Assembly: GCA_902583445.1 (NCBI GenBank)
Contig: CACHVZ010000008.1
Coordinates: 1 to 42,905 of the forward strand
Length of the DNA: 42,905 nucleotides
Reading direction: 5' to 3'
Origin: an uncultured Bacteroidota bacterium
Lineage (GTDB): Bacteria; Bacteroidota; Bacteroidia; Flavobacteriales; Flavobacteriaceae
Part shown: positions 28,573-38,987 of the stretch, piece after piece
Layout: each line of letters opens with the position of its first letter
Position numbering within the stretch: the first letter of the stretch is position 1
Made by a program: the position numbers and the translations under genes
Notes under the pieces: model-generated
What the model was told of the DNA's origin: nothing
The model's database searches: none
The model's input: the letters and a program-made list of their open reading frames with translations, nothing else

Positions 28573-31500
28573 ATGAAATTAAAAGACCAAGGACTCTATT
28601 TATCTGAATTTGAGCATGACAATTGCGGCGCAGGCTTTATTTGTAGCTTAAATGGTGAAAGAACTAATACTATTATTAATAAAGCATTAAATATATTAAC
28701 CTGTCTGGAACACAGAGGTGCTGTTAGTTCAGATGGTAGAACAGGAGATGGAGCTGGAATTTTAATTGAAATACCTCATGAATTTTTTAAAAAACAATGT
28801 GATTTCAACTTACCGAAAGCAAATGAATATGCAGTTGGTATGTTATTTCTTCCTAATAAAATAAACCAATCAAATCATTGTATTAAAATATTTGAAGATG
28901 AAATAAAAAAACAAGAGTTAGAAATAATTGGATGGAGAGATGTTCCAATAAATTCCAAAGTTGTAGGCTCTATTGCAAGTAAGACTCAGCCTACAATTAA
29001 ACAAGTTTTTATTAAGCCAAAAGATTCTAAATTGAATGAAAAGCAGTTTAATTTAAAGCTTTTTATAGCTAGAAAGATTAGTGAAAATATTATTTATAAC
29101 TCTGAGCTGTCTCAAAGAGAATTTTTCTACTTTTCAAGTCTTAGTTTAAGAACTATCATTTACAAGGGATTGCTTATTCCAGAAGATATTGAAAGATTCT
29201 ACACCGATTTAACCAACAAAGATTTAGTTACTAAACTTGCACTTGTTCATCAAAGGTTTTCAACAAACACTTTCCCAACATGGGATCTTGCTCAACCATT
29301 TAGATACATGTGTCACAATGGTGAAATAAACACTTTTAAAGGTAATGTAAGTAGAATGAAGTCCAGGGAAGAGCTTTTTGAATCTTCTGAAATCTCTGAT
29401 GGTGATATGAAAAAGATATTACCAATAATTGTTCCAAAAAAGTCTGATTCAGCATCTATGGATATGGTCGTTGAATTGTTATTAATGACGGGCAGATCAC
29501 TTCCTGAAGTAATGATGATGCTTGTTCCTGAGGCCTGGGAGAAGCATAATTCTATGAATAAAAGTAAAAGGGCTTTCTACAATTATAATAGTTGTATTAT
29601 GGAGCCTTGGGACGGACCAGCTTCTATTCCATTTACAGATGGTAAATTTATTGGAGCCCTTCTTGACAGAAATGGCCTTAGGCCATCAAGATATACTGTG
29701 ACTAAAGATGGTTATGTAATTATGTCATCTGAAACTGGTGTTGTCGATGTAAAACCTGATAATGTTCTATCTCATGGTAGATTGGAACCTGGTAAGATTT
29801 TTCTTGTCGATATGGAAAAAGGCAGGATAGTTAACGATGATGAAATAAAACAGGACATTGTATCTAAGAGACCCTATGAGGATTGGATAAATAAAAATAT
29901 TCTGCAATTATCAGATGTACCTTACACAGGAAATAGAACTCGGAATGAAAAACTAAGTATAGAAACAAGATTGAAAATATTTGGCTATACAAAGGAAGAT
30001 TTTAGAAAAATAATAATTCCAATGTGTCAAACTGGCAAAGAGGCTATAGGATCTATGGGAACGGATACTCCTCTGGCAGTTCTCTCTAAAAAACCTCAAC
30101 TTATTTACAACTACTTCAAACAGTTATTTGCTCAAGTTACTAATCCACCATTAGATGGAATAAGAGAGGAGATTATAACAGATACAAGTCTTTCACTTGG
30201 AAGAAATCATAATTTGTTTGAAATAGTTGAAGAGCACTCAATAAATCTAACTATTAAAAATCCTATCATTTCCAATGAAGATCTTGATAAGATTAAATAT
30301 ATAAATCATAAGAATTTCAAAGCAAGTTCAATTAAATGTTTATATGAATTTAAGAAAGGTCACAATGGAATTGAAGAGGCTTTAGACAAAATTGTTTTGG
30401 AAATTGAAAATTGCATTGATCAAGGAAGCAATATAATAATATTAAGCGATAGACATGTTTCCAAAAAAATGGCTCCTATTCCTATTCTTCTCGTCTGCTC
30501 TTATGTTCACCAGACAATGATAAAGAAAAAGAAAAGATCTAAATTTGGTATAATAGTTGAATCTGCTGAACCTAGAGAGCCTCACCACTTCTCAATGCTT
30601 TTTGGATATGGTGCAAGTGCAATAAACCCATATTTAGTAAATGAGGTGATTGAATACCATTATAATTCAGGACATCTTAATAATGTTTCAATAGATTCTG
30701 CTATCTCTAATTTTAATGATGCAATTGCAAAAGGGATTCTAAAAATTATGAATAAAATTGGTATTTCAACACTTAATTCATATAGGGGATCACAGATTTT
30801 TGAAGCACTTGGACTTAAAACAAATTTTATCAATAAATATTTTAAAAACACCCCTTCAAGAATTGAAGGTGTTGGTCTATATGTTATTGAAAAGGAAATC
30901 AGTGAAAGAATAAATTATGCATTTAAATCTGAATCTGACTTCTCATCAATAGAAACTGGTGGTGATTACAGATGGAGAAGAGATGGAGAGAGTCATATGT
31001 TTAATCCATCAACAATTTCTAAACTTCAAAATTCGGTAAGAACAGAAAGCTATTCCTCTTACAAAGAATATTCCGATTTAGTAAATAAACAAGAAGAGCA
31101 ATTAATGACTATAAGAGGTCTTCTGAAGTTTGTAGATTTTAATCCAATTCCAATTGAAGAAGTCGAACCGTGGACTGAGATTGTTAAAAGATTCAAAACA
31201 GGTGCTATGTCATATGGTTCTATTAGTAAAGAAGCTCATGAAAATCTTGCTATCGCAATGAATAGAATTGGAGGCAAAAGTAACTCTGGTGAAGGAGGAG
31301 AAGACTCTGATAGATTTAATAAGGATAAAAATGGTGACTTAAGGAACAGTTCAATTAAACAAGTTGCTTCTGGTAGATTTGGGGTTAGCTCATACTATTT
31401 ATCTAACGCTGATGAAATACAAATAAAAATGGCACAAGGAGCTAAACCTGGAGAAGGAGGACAACTTCCAGGACCTAAAGTAAACCCATTAATTGCTAAA

Positions 31501-33078
31501 GTGAGAAATTCTACTCCATATGTAGGGCTTATCTCGCCACCACCACACCATGATATTTACTCAATTGAAGACTTAGCTCAGCTAATTTTTGATTTAAAAA
31601 ATGCTAATAGAAATGCTCGAATTAATGTTAAACTTGTATCTGAAGTTGGAGTTGGTACAATTGCTGCTGGAGTAGCAAAAGCCAAAGCTGATGTTATTTT
31701 AATTTCTGGTTACGATGGAGGAACTGGAGCCTCTCCTTTAACTTCATTAAGACATGCTGGATTACCATGGGAACTTGGTGTTGCAGAAGCACAACAAACC
31801 TTAGTTTTAAATAATTTAAGAAGCAGAGTTGTTCTAGAGTGTGATGGACAATTAAAAACAGGTCGTGATGTGGCAATTGCTTGTTTATTAGGAGCTGAAG
31901 AGTTTGGCTTTTCAACTGCACCTCTGGTTGCATCTGGATGTATAATGATGAGAGCATGTCATTTAAATACTTGTCCAGTTGGTATAGCAACTCAGGATCC
32001 TGAGCTAAGAAAAAACTTTAAAGGCAGACCTGAGCATGTCATTAATTTCATGTATTTCGTTGCTCAGGAATTAAGAGAAATAATGGCTAAACTTGGCTTT
32101 AGAAGTATTGATGAGATGGTTGGTCAGACACAAAAACTTAAAGCTAGGACTGGAATTGATGATTATAAAGTCAAAGGTATTAATTTGGACAAATTACTTT
32201 ATAAACCTCTATCTGGAGATGATGATAAGCTAAGAAATACTTCAAAACAAAATCACAACTTAGACAGTGTGTTAGACTTTGAAATATTAAAAGTTGCAAA
32301 ATTGTCTATTAATAACAAGGTGAAATCTTCATTTGAATTTAATATTAAGAATACCGATAGAGCTGTTGGAGCACTATTAAGTAATGAAATTTCAAAGCTT
32401 CATGGTGAGAAAGGGCTCTCAAATAGTACTTTAAACATAACTTTTAATGGTTCGGCTGGTCAAAGTTTTGGCGCTTTTTCTGTTAAGGGATTAAATATGA
32501 CAGTCTATGGAAACACAAATGACTATTTTGGTAAAAGTTTATCTGGTGCAACACTTGCTGTTAGAGTTCCAAAAGAGTCAAGTATTATTTCAAATGAAAA
32601 TATTATAATTGGAAATGTTGCTCTTTATGGTGCTATAAGTGGTGAAGCCTACATTAATGGTATTGCAGGTGAACGTTTTTGTGTAAGAAATTCTGGAGCA
32701 AAGGCGGTAGTTGAGGGTGTAGGTGATCATGGATGTGAATATATGACCGGTGGAACTGTTTTAATTCTAGGCAAGATTGGTAGAAACTTTGGAGCAGGCA
32801 TGAGTGGTGGTATTGCTTATATTTATAAAGAAGATAAAAGTTCAATCAAGAATTTTAATATGGAAATGATTGATCTTGAAACACCTAATTTCCAAGATCA
32901 AGATATAATTTATGAAATGCTAGAAAATCACTTTTCCAACACAAATAGTGAAGTAGCAGAAAAAATATTATCAAATTGGAAAAATGAGAAGAAAAACTTT
33001 ATCAAAGTAATGCCTAAAGAATATAAATTAGCTTTAGAAAGGATAGCAAAAGAAAAAATAGATCAGTTAATTCAATAA
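28573..33078 (+). CDS. gltB: Glutamate synthase large subunit
   Basis: It transfers the amide of glutamine to 2-oxoglutarate, giving two glutamates, with electrons passed from GltD. The 1501 residues carry an N-terminal class II amidotransferase domain whose nucleophile is C18 in the [10 protein letters not shown] segment; removal of the first 17 residues is expected. Next come VHQRFSTNT and CHNGEINT, and the FMN domain with [13 protein letters not shown] and the [12 protein letters not shown] loop. The [3Fe-4S] cysteines are C1123, C1129 and C1134 in [17 protein letters not shown]-terminal beta-helix follows ([10 protein letters not shown]). gltD begins on the last base of its stop codon, so the subunits are translationally coupled. 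Confidence 0.97.
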   Translation: MKLKDQGLYLSEFEHDNCGAGFICSLNGERTNTIINKALNILTCLEHRGAVSSDGRTGDGAGILIEIPHEFFKKQCDFNLPKANEYAVGMLFLPNKINQSNHCIKIFEDEIKKQELEIIGWRDVPINSKVVGSIASKTQPTIKQVFIKPKDSKLNEKQFNLKLFIARKISENIIYNSELSQREFFYFSSLSLRTIIYKGLLIPEDIERFYTDLTNKDLVTKLALVHQRFSTNTFPTWDLAQPFRYMCHNGEINTFKGNVSRMKSREELFESSEISDGDMKKILPIIVPKKSDSASMDMVVELLLMTGRSLPEVMMMLVPEAWEKHNSMNKSKRAFYNYNSCIMEPWDGPASIPFTDGKFIGALLDRNGLRPSRYTVTKDGYVIMSSETGVVDVKPDNVLSHGRLEPGKIFLVDMEKGRIVNDDEIKQDIVSKRPYEDWINKNILQLSDVPYTGNRTRNEKLSIETRLKIFGYTKEDFRKIIIPMCQTGKEAIGSMGTDTPLAVLSKKPQLIYNYFKQLFAQVTNPPLDGIREEIITDTSLSLGRNHNLFEIVEEHSINLTIKNPIISNEDLDKIKYINHKNFKASSIKCLYEFKKGHNGIEEALDKIVLEIENCIDQGSNIIILSDRHVSKKMAPIPILLVCSYVHQTMIKKKKRSKFGIIVESAEPREPHHFSMLFGYGASAINPYLVNEVIEYHYNSGHLNNVSIDSAISNFNDAIAKGILKIMNKIGISTLNSYRGSQIFEALGLKTNFINKYFKNTPSRIEGVGLYVIEKEISERINYAFKSESDFSSIETGGDYRWRRDGESHMFNPSTISKLQNSVRTESYSSYKEYSDLVNKQEEQLMTIRGLLKFVDFNPIPIEEVEPWTEIVKRFKTGAMSYGSISKEAHENLAIAMNRIGGKSNSGEGGEDSDRFNKDKNGDLRNSSIKQVASGRFGVSSYYLSNADEIQIKMAQGAKPGEGGQLPGPKVNPLIAKVRNSTPYVGLISPPPHHDIYSIEDLAQLIFDLKNANRNARINVKLVSEVGVGTIAAGVAKAKADVILISGYDGGTGASPLTSLRHAGLPWELGVAEAQQTLVLNNLRSRVVLECDGQLKTGRDVAIACLLGAEEFGFSTAPLVASGCIMMRACHLNTCPVGIATQDPELRKNFKGRPEHVINFMYFVAQELREIMAKLGFRSIDEMVGQTQKLKARTGIDDYKVKGINLDKLLYKPLSGDDDKLRNTSKQNHNLDSVLDFEILKVAKLSINNKVKSSFEFNIKNTDRAVGALLSNEISKLHGEKGLSNSTLNITFNGSAGQSFGAFSVKGLNMTVYGNTNDYFGKSLSGATLAVRVPKESSIISNENIIIGNVALYGAISGEAYINGIAGERFCVRNSGAKAVVEGVGDHGCEYMTGGTVLILGKIGRNFGAGMSGGIAYIYKEDKSSIKNFNMEMIDLETPNFQDQDIIYEMLENHFSNTNSEVAEKILSNWKNEKKNFIKVMPKEYKLALERIAKEKIDQLIQ

Positions 33079-34529
33079 TGGGAAAGGTTAAAGGTTTTAA
33101 AGAATATGATAGAATTGACGAGAAGTATATTCCTGTTAGAAAAAGATTAAAGAACTATAAAGAGTTTACAATATCTCCAAAAAATAAAGAATTAAAATCT
33201 CAAGCTGCAAGATGCATGGATTGTGGTGTTCCTTTCTGTCATAGTGGATGTCCATTAGGTAATTTGATTCCCGATTTTAATGACTTAGTTTATAATAATA
33301 AATGGAAAGAGGCTCTTGATGTTCTTCATTCAACCAATAATTTTCCTGAATTTACTGGAAGACTTTGCCCAGCACCATGTGAGGCTGCATGTGTTCTAGG
33401 AATTATTGATCCACCCGTTTCAATTGAATTGATAGAAAAGCATATAGTAGAAAAAGGGTTTAGTGAAAACTGGATAGTACCTAGAATTCCTAGTAAAAGG
33501 ACAGGTAAAAAAGTTTCTATTGTAGGTTCTGGCCCAGCTGGTCTAGCAGCCGCACAGCAATTAAATTTAGTTGGTCATAAAGTTACAGTATATGAGAGAG
33601 ATGATAAAATTGGAGGTTTACTTAGATATGGTATTCCAGACTTCAAACTTGAAAAGAATATAATTGATAGGCGTCTAAAAATTTTAGAAAAGGAAGGTGT
33701 TGTCTTCAAATGTAATGTAGAGATTGGAAAAGATATTGATATTCCTGACCTTGAATCTAAATATGATAGTATTTTATTATGCACGGGGTCTACTATAAAA
33801 AGAAGTCTTGATATCCCAGGTATTGATTTACCTGGTGTTATTCAAGCTATGGATTTTTTGACTCATAATAATCGTTTCGTTGATAATCAATTAAGTGATC
33901 CTCTCGAATGCTATAATGCAAAAGGAAAAAACGTTATTGTTATTGGAGGTGGAGATACAGGATCAGATTGTATAGGTACTTCCAATAGGCATGGAGCAAA
34001 AAATGTAATAAATTTTGAACTTGCTTCAAAACCTCCAACTGAAAGAAGTGGAGATAATCCATGGCCTTATTGGCCTTTCACACTTAAAACATCATCTTCC
34101 CACGAGGAAGGAGCTGAAAGAGAGTGGAGTATATTAACTAAAAGATTTGTTAGTGACTCTGATAATAATCTAATTGGTCTTGAGACAGTAAATGTTAAAT
34201 TTGACTCTGACAAAAAAGAGTTCATTGAAATACCTGGTTCAACTAAAACATGGGATTGTGATTTAGTTATTTTAGCTCTAGGATTTACAGGGCCTGAAAC
34301 TGATCTTCCAAATAAATTTAATCTTGAAATTAATAAACGAGGTAACATAAGTTCAAATTCAAACTACCAAACTAAAAGAAATAATATTTTTACTGCAGGT
34401 GATTGCAGACGAGGCCAATCACTTATTGTTTGGGCTATTTCTGAAGGAAGAGAAGCTGCTCACCACATTGACAAATTTTTAATGGGAAGTTCTAACTTAC
34501 CTCAAAAAAGCTCGTTAGGAGACCTATAG
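33078..34529 (+). CDS. gltD: Glutamate synthase small subunit (NAD(P)H, FAD, Fe-S)
   Basis: It oxidises NAD(P)H and feeds electrons to GltB. The 483 residues show N-terminal Fe-S cysteines C46, C49, C54, C58 (CMDCGVPFCHSGC) and C97, C101, C105 (LCPAPCEAAC). The FAD-binding GSGPAGLAAA (150-159), the IGGLLRYGIPDFKL motif, the NAD(P)H site GGGDTGSDC (290-298) and a final FTAGDCRRGQSLIVWAI also fit the family. The start ATG overlaps the gltB stop (TAATG). A glycosyltransferase gene follows 23 nt later on the same strand and may be co-transcribed, although the functions are unrelated. Confidence 0.97.
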   Translation: MGKVKGFKEYDRIDEKYIPVRKRLKNYKEFTISPKNKELKSQAARCMDCGVPFCHSGCPLGNLIPDFNDLVYNNKWKEALDVLHSTNNFPEFTGRLCPAPCEAACVLGIIDPPVSIELIEKHIVEKGFSENWIVPRIPSKRTGKKVSIVGSGPAGLAAAQQLNLVGHKVTVYERDDKIGGLLRYGIPDFKLEKNIIDRRLKILEKEGVVFKCNVEIGKDIDIPDLESKYDSILLCTGSTIKRSLDIPGIDLPGVIQAMDFLTHNNRFVDNQLSDPLECYNAKGKNVIVIGGGDTGSDCIGTSNRHGAKNVINFELASKPPTERSGDNPWPYWPFTLKTSSSHEEGAEREWSILTKRFVSDSDNNLIGLETVNVKFDSDKKEFIEIPGSTKTWDCDLVILALGFTGPETDLPNKFNLEINKRGNISSNSNYQTKRNNIFTAGDCRRGQSLIVWAISEGREAAHHIDKFLMGSSNLPQKSSLGDL

Positions 34530-34552
34530 ATATATTTCCATAAATTAGTATT

Positions 34553-35668
34553 ATGAATTCAGATAGGATTAAATTCCTGGTAATCTCAAGTGCCTATCCC
34601 TACAGAGGAGGTATTTCAGATTCTACTCATTCTTTTTGTAATGAGCTTATTGATTCAGGAATATCTACTGAAGTGTGGACATTCTCATTATTATACCCAA
34701 GTTTTCTTTTTCCTGGAAATACCCAATATAGTAGAGAGAGGTTTAAGCAGAAATTTCAAATTAAAAGAAAAATTAATACAATTAATCCCTTTAATTGGTT
34801 AATGGTTTCTAAAAAAATTAATAAAGTATGTCCAGAAGTAGTAATCTTAAGATATTGGTCGCCAATTTTATGTTTACCATATTATTTTATTAGTTTTTTT
34901 TTAATTAAAAAAATAAGAGTTATCGGGATTGTAGATAATTGGAAAAATCATGAGAAAATTCCTTTTGAGAGTATCCTAAGAAAACTTTTTCTAAAATCAT
35001 GTTCAAAATTTATTTCATTTTCTGAAAATATTGCAGAAATGATTCGTTTTAACACGAGAAAAGAGGTTTTATCTCTATATCATCCAATAAACACAAACCT
35101 ACCCATACTTAAAGAAAAAGCAAAAGCAAAAAATGATCTAAACTTGAAAGACTATAAGTATGTCACATTTGTTGGACTTATAAGAAAATACAAAGGTGTT
35201 CAAACATTCATAAAATCTATTAATTATATAGAGGATGATAATATAAAATTCATAATTGCAGGAGAGTTTTATAATTCATTAAATGAATGCAAACAATTAG
35301 TTGATGAACTTAATCTTAGCGGAAAAATATTAATTGATAATAACTTTCTTGAGCTTGACAAGATAAGAGATTATATATGCGCAAGTGAATTAATAGTTCA
35401 GCCATATATTAATGCGAGTCAAAGTGGAATTACTCCTCTTGCCTACTTCTATAATAAACCTTTAGTTGTTTCAAAAGTTAGAGGATTAAAAGAAATAATA
35501 AATAAGGATCAAAGCGGCGAAGTATTTGACAAGACTCCTGAAAATTTAGCAAAAGCAATTCTAAATTGTATTGACGAAAAAAGAAATCAACTATATGTCT
35601 CAAATATTATAAAAGCAAAAAATTATTATTCTTGGTCAACTTTTGTTGAGAAAATTAAAACTATATAG
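34553..35668 (+). CDS. Glycosyltransferase, GT-B fold (GT4-like)
   Basis: This is a 371-residue predicted cytosolic sugar transferase for an envelope glycan. The N-terminal Rossmann half starts KFLVISSAYPYRGGISDSTH, with a glycine-rich donor/acceptor loop. The C-terminal half has VTFVGLIRKYKGVQTFIKSI, FIIAGEFY, an ELIVQPYINASQSGITPLAYF segment in place of the usual E(x)7E nucleotide-sugar motif, and GLKEII. One hydrophobic patch near 100-125 may be a membrane-association helix. Substrate and product cannot be named. It overlaps the convergent PAP2 gene by 33 nt. Confidence 0.85.
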   Translation: MNSDRIKFLVISSAYPYRGGISDSTHSFCNELIDSGISTEVWTFSLLYPSFLFPGNTQYSRERFKQKFQIKRKINTINPFNWLMVSKKINKVCPEVVILRYWSPILCLPYYFISFFLIKKIRVIGIVDNWKNHEKIPFESILRKLFLKSCSKFISFSENIAEMIRFNTRKEVLSLYHPINTNLPILKEKAKAKNDLNLKDYKYVTFVGLIRKYKGVQTFIKSINYIEDDNIKFIIAGEFYNSLNECKQLVDELNLSGKILIDNNFLELDKIRDYICASELIVQPYINASQSGITPLAYFYNKPLVVSKVRGLKEIINKDQSGEVFDKTPENLAKAILNCIDEKRNQLYVSNIIKAKNYYSWSTFVEKIKTI

Positions 35669-36220
35669 GTATATTTTAAATAGAACAATTGCATTTATAG
35701 TGCCAAAAATTGCACCTACTAAAATGTCGATTGGGTAATGTACACCTAGGTAAATTCTACTATAGGAAATTAAAAATGCGTAAATAGAAAATAAAAAAAT
35801 AAATAACCTATTTGATGATCTCAATAATAGACCGTAGAAGATTGCCAATGAAAAAGAATTTGATGCATGAGCTGAAAAGAATCCATATCTTCCACCACAT
35901 GACTCTTTAACAAGTCTTAATGAGTCAGCAATTCGTTCATTATAACATGGTCTAAGCCTTTGAAAGAAGTCTTTAAATAAATTTGATGTTTGATCTGAAA
36001 TGGTTATAAGTATAGCTAAAGCAATAATTAAGCGAAATAAAGTTTTAACCCTTTTTTTGCTATTAATTGAATATATATAAGCCATTAGTACTAGTAAATA
36101 GACTATTACATTGGCTTCAGTTTTTGAGAGAAACATCCAGAAATTATCAAAATATGGATTACCTAGATTATTAAAGTATAAGAAAAAGTCTGAATCAAGT
36201 TTTAAAATTTCCTCAATCAT
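35636..36220 (-). CDS. PAP2 family membrane phosphatase
   Basis: This is a 194-residue membrane protein with about five helices. The three PAP2 motifs are visible: K83(x)6R90P91 in KDFFQRLRP, SAH at 116-118 (in place of SGH), and R155(x)5H161(x)3D165 in SRIYLGVHYPID. Members remove phosphate from lipid substrates such as undecaprenyl pyrophosphate, phosphatidylglycerol-phosphate or phosphatidate; which one applies is open. Its start overlaps the MATE transporter stop by 8 nt and its end overlaps the convergent glycosyltransferase by 33 nt. Confidence 0.9.
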   Translation of the reverse strand: MIEEILKLDSDFFLYFNNLGNPYFDNFWMFLSKTEANVIVYLLVLMAYIYSINSKKRVKTLFRLIIALAILITISDQTSNLFKDFFQRLRPCYNERIADSLRLVKESCGGRYGFFSAHASNSFSLAIFYGLLLRSSNRLFIFLFSIYAFLISYSRIYLGVHYPIDILVGAIFGTINAIVLFKIYLYSFNFLNKS

Positions 36221-37604
36221 TAAGTCTTATTATTTTTCTAGAAAGATAATTAAATCTTAAAAATAGAAACAAAGAGGAAGAAAATAAACCAGACAAAAGT
36301 CCTAGCCATATTCCAACCATTGATAAACTTGTATAAAAGCCAAGATAATATGATATTGGAAATCCAATAATACCATACGAAAGAAAAATAATTATGGCGG
36401 GCTTATTAACATCCTGCATTCCTCTTAAAGCACCAAGAACTACAGCTTGTATACCATCAAAAAGCTGAAACACACCTGCAACAATTAATAATTTTGATGC
36501 AAGCTCTAATACTTGATTTACATCAGTTAAACTTAAAGGATTATTAGGGTCCAAATAAAGAAGAGGTAAAGAATCATTTAAAAGTAAAAAAATCATACAG
36601 AAAATTACATCAATAAATATTATGAGAAAAATAGTTGATAAAGCGACTTCTCTTAATTTTTTATAATTCATCATACCCCTTTGATTACCAACTCTAATCA
36701 TAGCTGCAACTCCAACACCTAGAGCAACCATATATGTCATTGAAGAAAGGTTAAGAGCAATTTGATTAGCAGCTTGAGAATTTTTACCAATAAATCCTGA
36801 CATCCAAACTGCAGATATAAAGAATGCTACCTCAAAAAAACTGTGAAGAGCAGATGGAAGACCTAAATAGAGAATTTTTTTCAATCTTTTAATCTCTACT
36901 TTAGAAGGAAAAAATCTTTTTATATAAACAGATAGTTTCTTATGAAGTTTCAAATAAAATATAATAAATAATAGCATACAGAATCTAGATATTAAAGTAC
37001 CTATTGCTGCCCCCTCTACCCCAAGCTTTGGAAAAATCCAATAACCAAAAATTAGAAAGAAGTTTAAAGCAACATTAATGATATTTCCTACAATAGTTGA
37101 ATACATTGCAGCTCTTGTAAAAGACATACCATCAGCAAATTGCCTAAAAGCCTGGAAGTTTACTGTAGCTATCAGAGATATCGATACCCAAAAAAGATAT
37201 GGCGAAGCAAGCTCAACAACCTCTTGAGGTTGATTCATTGAATATAACAGGTTCCTATTTAAAAAGACTATTAAAAACAAGAACAATCCTAAAAATAAGC
37301 AGATTAAAAAACTATGCTCAAATATTCTTGATATATCATTATTTTTTTTTGCACCGTCTGCTTCAGCAATTAAAGGAGTAATAGCTTGAGAAAATCCAAT
37401 ACCCAAAGACATTGCAATAAAAACGAAACTATTTCCTAAAGAAATAGCAGCAAGCTCAGCAGTTCCTAGTTGCCCTACCATAACATTGTCAATAAATTGA
37501 ACAAATGTATGACCTAGCATACCTATCATTACCGGGTATGCTAACTTAAGATTATACTTGAATTCTTTACTGTAATTTCTGAACCTTTTAATTATTTGGT
37601 TCAT
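36213..37604 (-). CDS. MATE family efflux transporter (NorM-like)
   Basis: This is a 463-residue inner-membrane antiporter with about twelve helices in two six-helix halves. The N-half has LAYPVMIGMLGHTFVQFIDN-type helix 1 and GQLGTAELAAISLGNS; the C-half has LPSALHSFFEV and the MIRVGNQRG motif typical of NorM. Family members expel cationic drugs or metabolites using Na+ or H+ gradients; the substrate is not readable here. It follows the M28 peptidase gene after 2 nt and overlaps the PAP2 gene by 8 nt. Confidence 0.92.
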   Translation of the reverse strand: MNQIIKRFRNYSKEFKYNLKLAYPVMIGMLGHTFVQFIDNVMVGQLGTAELAAISLGNSFVFIAMSLGIGFSQAITPLIAEADGAKKNNDISRIFEHSFLICLFLGLFLFLIVFLNRNLLYSMNQPQEVVELASPYLFWVSISLIATVNFQAFRQFADGMSFTRAAMYSTIVGNIINVALNFFLIFGYWIFPKLGVEGAAIGTLISRFCMLLFIIFYLKLHKKLSVYIKRFFPSKVEIKRLKKILYLGLPSALHSFFEVAFFISAVWMSGFIGKNSQAANQIALNLSSMTYMVALGVGVAAMIRVGNQRGMMNYKKLREVALSTIFLIIFIDVIFCMIFLLLNDSLPLLYLDPNNPLSLTDVNQVLELASKLLIVAGVFQLFDGIQAVVLGALRGMQDVNKPAIIIFLSYGIIGFPISYYLGFYTSLSMVGIWLGLLSGLFSSSLFLFLRFNYLSRKIIRLND

Positions 37605-37606
37605 GA

Positions 37607-38983
37607 CTATAGCTTATAATTATCCATAAGATAGATTATAGAGGCCATTGCAGCAGCTCCAAGCTCTAATTCACGCTTGTTAATTTTATCGAAAGTGTCA
37701 GATGCAGCATGATGATAATCAAAATATCTTTGAGGGTCTGGCCTTAATCCAGCTAAAATAATTTTACCATCTTTTAAAGGTTCAATATCAGCTCCACTTA
37801 CACCTTGAAGAAAACTTACCCCGTAATCATTAAAATACTCCTCAAACTTTTTTAGAGATTTAAATTCCTTATCAGATGTATCAAAACTAATTCCTCTTGG
37901 AGTAAAACCTCCCGCATCAGATTCAATTGCAAAAAAATGTTTTTCATTTTTGAGTTTTGCAACTTCAGCATATTTATTTCCACCCCTTAGTCCATTTTCT
38001 TCGTTAGCAAATAAAACCACTCTAATAGTCCTTTTAGGGGTGTAATTTAAAGATTTAAAAATTCTTAGTACTTCCATTGATTGAACAATTCCTGAACCAT
38101 CGTCATGACTTCCATCTCCTAGATCCCATGAGTCAAGATGTCCACCTACAACAATTATTTCATATGGTTTTTCTGACCCCTTAATTTCACCAATTACAGT
38201 ATGAGTTAACACATCAGGAAAGTTTCTAGAGTTCTGTCTGAAAAAAAACTTTATTTTTGGATTTAAAGATAACATAGAACTTAAAAGTTCTGCACCATTA
38301 GTACTAATTGCAGCAGCGGGTATTCTCTGACTTAATGATAAGCCTTCATAATACATAGAACCTGTATGAGGGTAATTATCTAAAGTTGTAGTCATTGATC
38401 TGACAATAACACCTACAGCTCCAAGTTTAGCAGCTTGAACAGCCCCTTGTGTCCGTTGATTCACACTTCCAGCATATGCTTGAAAAGTGTTAATCAATGT
38501 TACATCCATTGGACGATTAAAAAAAACTATTTTTCCACTAACTGAGTCTCTTCCTATATCTCTTAACTCCATAAAGCTTTTAACTTCAACTACATTTGCA
38601 GAAATTCCAATTGATGGAGTTGATATTGAACCGCCCAATGCTACAATTGGCACAGAGATATTATTTCCTGGTCTTGTTTCTATATGTGCATATTCAGGGG
38701 CACCCCTAACCCATTTTGGTACCATAACTGGTTGAAGCCAAACTGAATCAATTTCTAAGAGATCAAGCTCTTCTTTACCCCATTTTACTGACCTTTCGTA
38801 ATTAATAGATCCTGATAGTCTTCCACCAATTTGGTTAGATAAGTAATCAAGCCATTCATAAGATTTTCCATTTGACAGAGCTTCATCATATATTTTATCA
38901 ATAAAAACAGAATTTCCTTCAGTAGTTTGAGAATTAATAAAATTTAATGTAAGTAGTGAAACTAAAATTATGAAGAATCTCAT
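37607..38983 (-). CDS. Secreted M28 family metallopeptidase (carboxypeptidase Q-like)
   Basis: This is a 458-residue exported zinc peptidase. It starts with a signal peptide (MRFFIILVSLLTLNFINSQ), then a PA-like insert (about 110-240), then the M28 domain. All five metal ligands are visible: H282 in GGHLDSWD, bridging D294 in SHDDGSG, E329 with the catalytic base E328 in ANEENGL, D356 in SDAGG and H424 in DYHHAASDT. I start at ATG 38983; the in-frame TTG at 39004 would put eight polar residues before the signal peptide and overlap the upstream gene. It lies 4 nt after the NtrC-like regulator and 2 nt before the MATE gene. Confidence 0.92.
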   Translation of the reverse strand: MRFFIILVSLLTLNFINSQTTEGNSVFIDKIYDEALSNGKSYEWLDYLSNQIGGRLSGSINYERSVKWGKEELDLLEIDSVWLQPVMVPKWVRGAPEYAHIETRPGNNISVPIVALGGSISTPSIGISANVVEVKSFMELRDIGRDSVSGKIVFFNRPMDVTLINTFQAYAGSVNQRTQGAVQAAKLGAVGVIVRSMTTTLDNYPHTGSMYYEGLSLSQRIPAAAISTNGAELLSSMLSLNPKIKFFFRQNSRNFPDVLTHTVIGEIKGSEKPYEIIVVGGHLDSWDLGDGSHDDGSGIVQSMEVLRIFKSLNYTPKRTIRVVLFANEENGLRGGNKYAEVAKLKNEKHFFAIESDAGGFTPRGISFDTSDKEFKSLKKFEEYFNDYGVSFLQGVSGADIEPLKDGKIILAGLRPDPQRYFDYHHAASDTFDKINKRELELGAAAMASIIYLMDNYKL

Positions 38984-38987
38984 ATTA

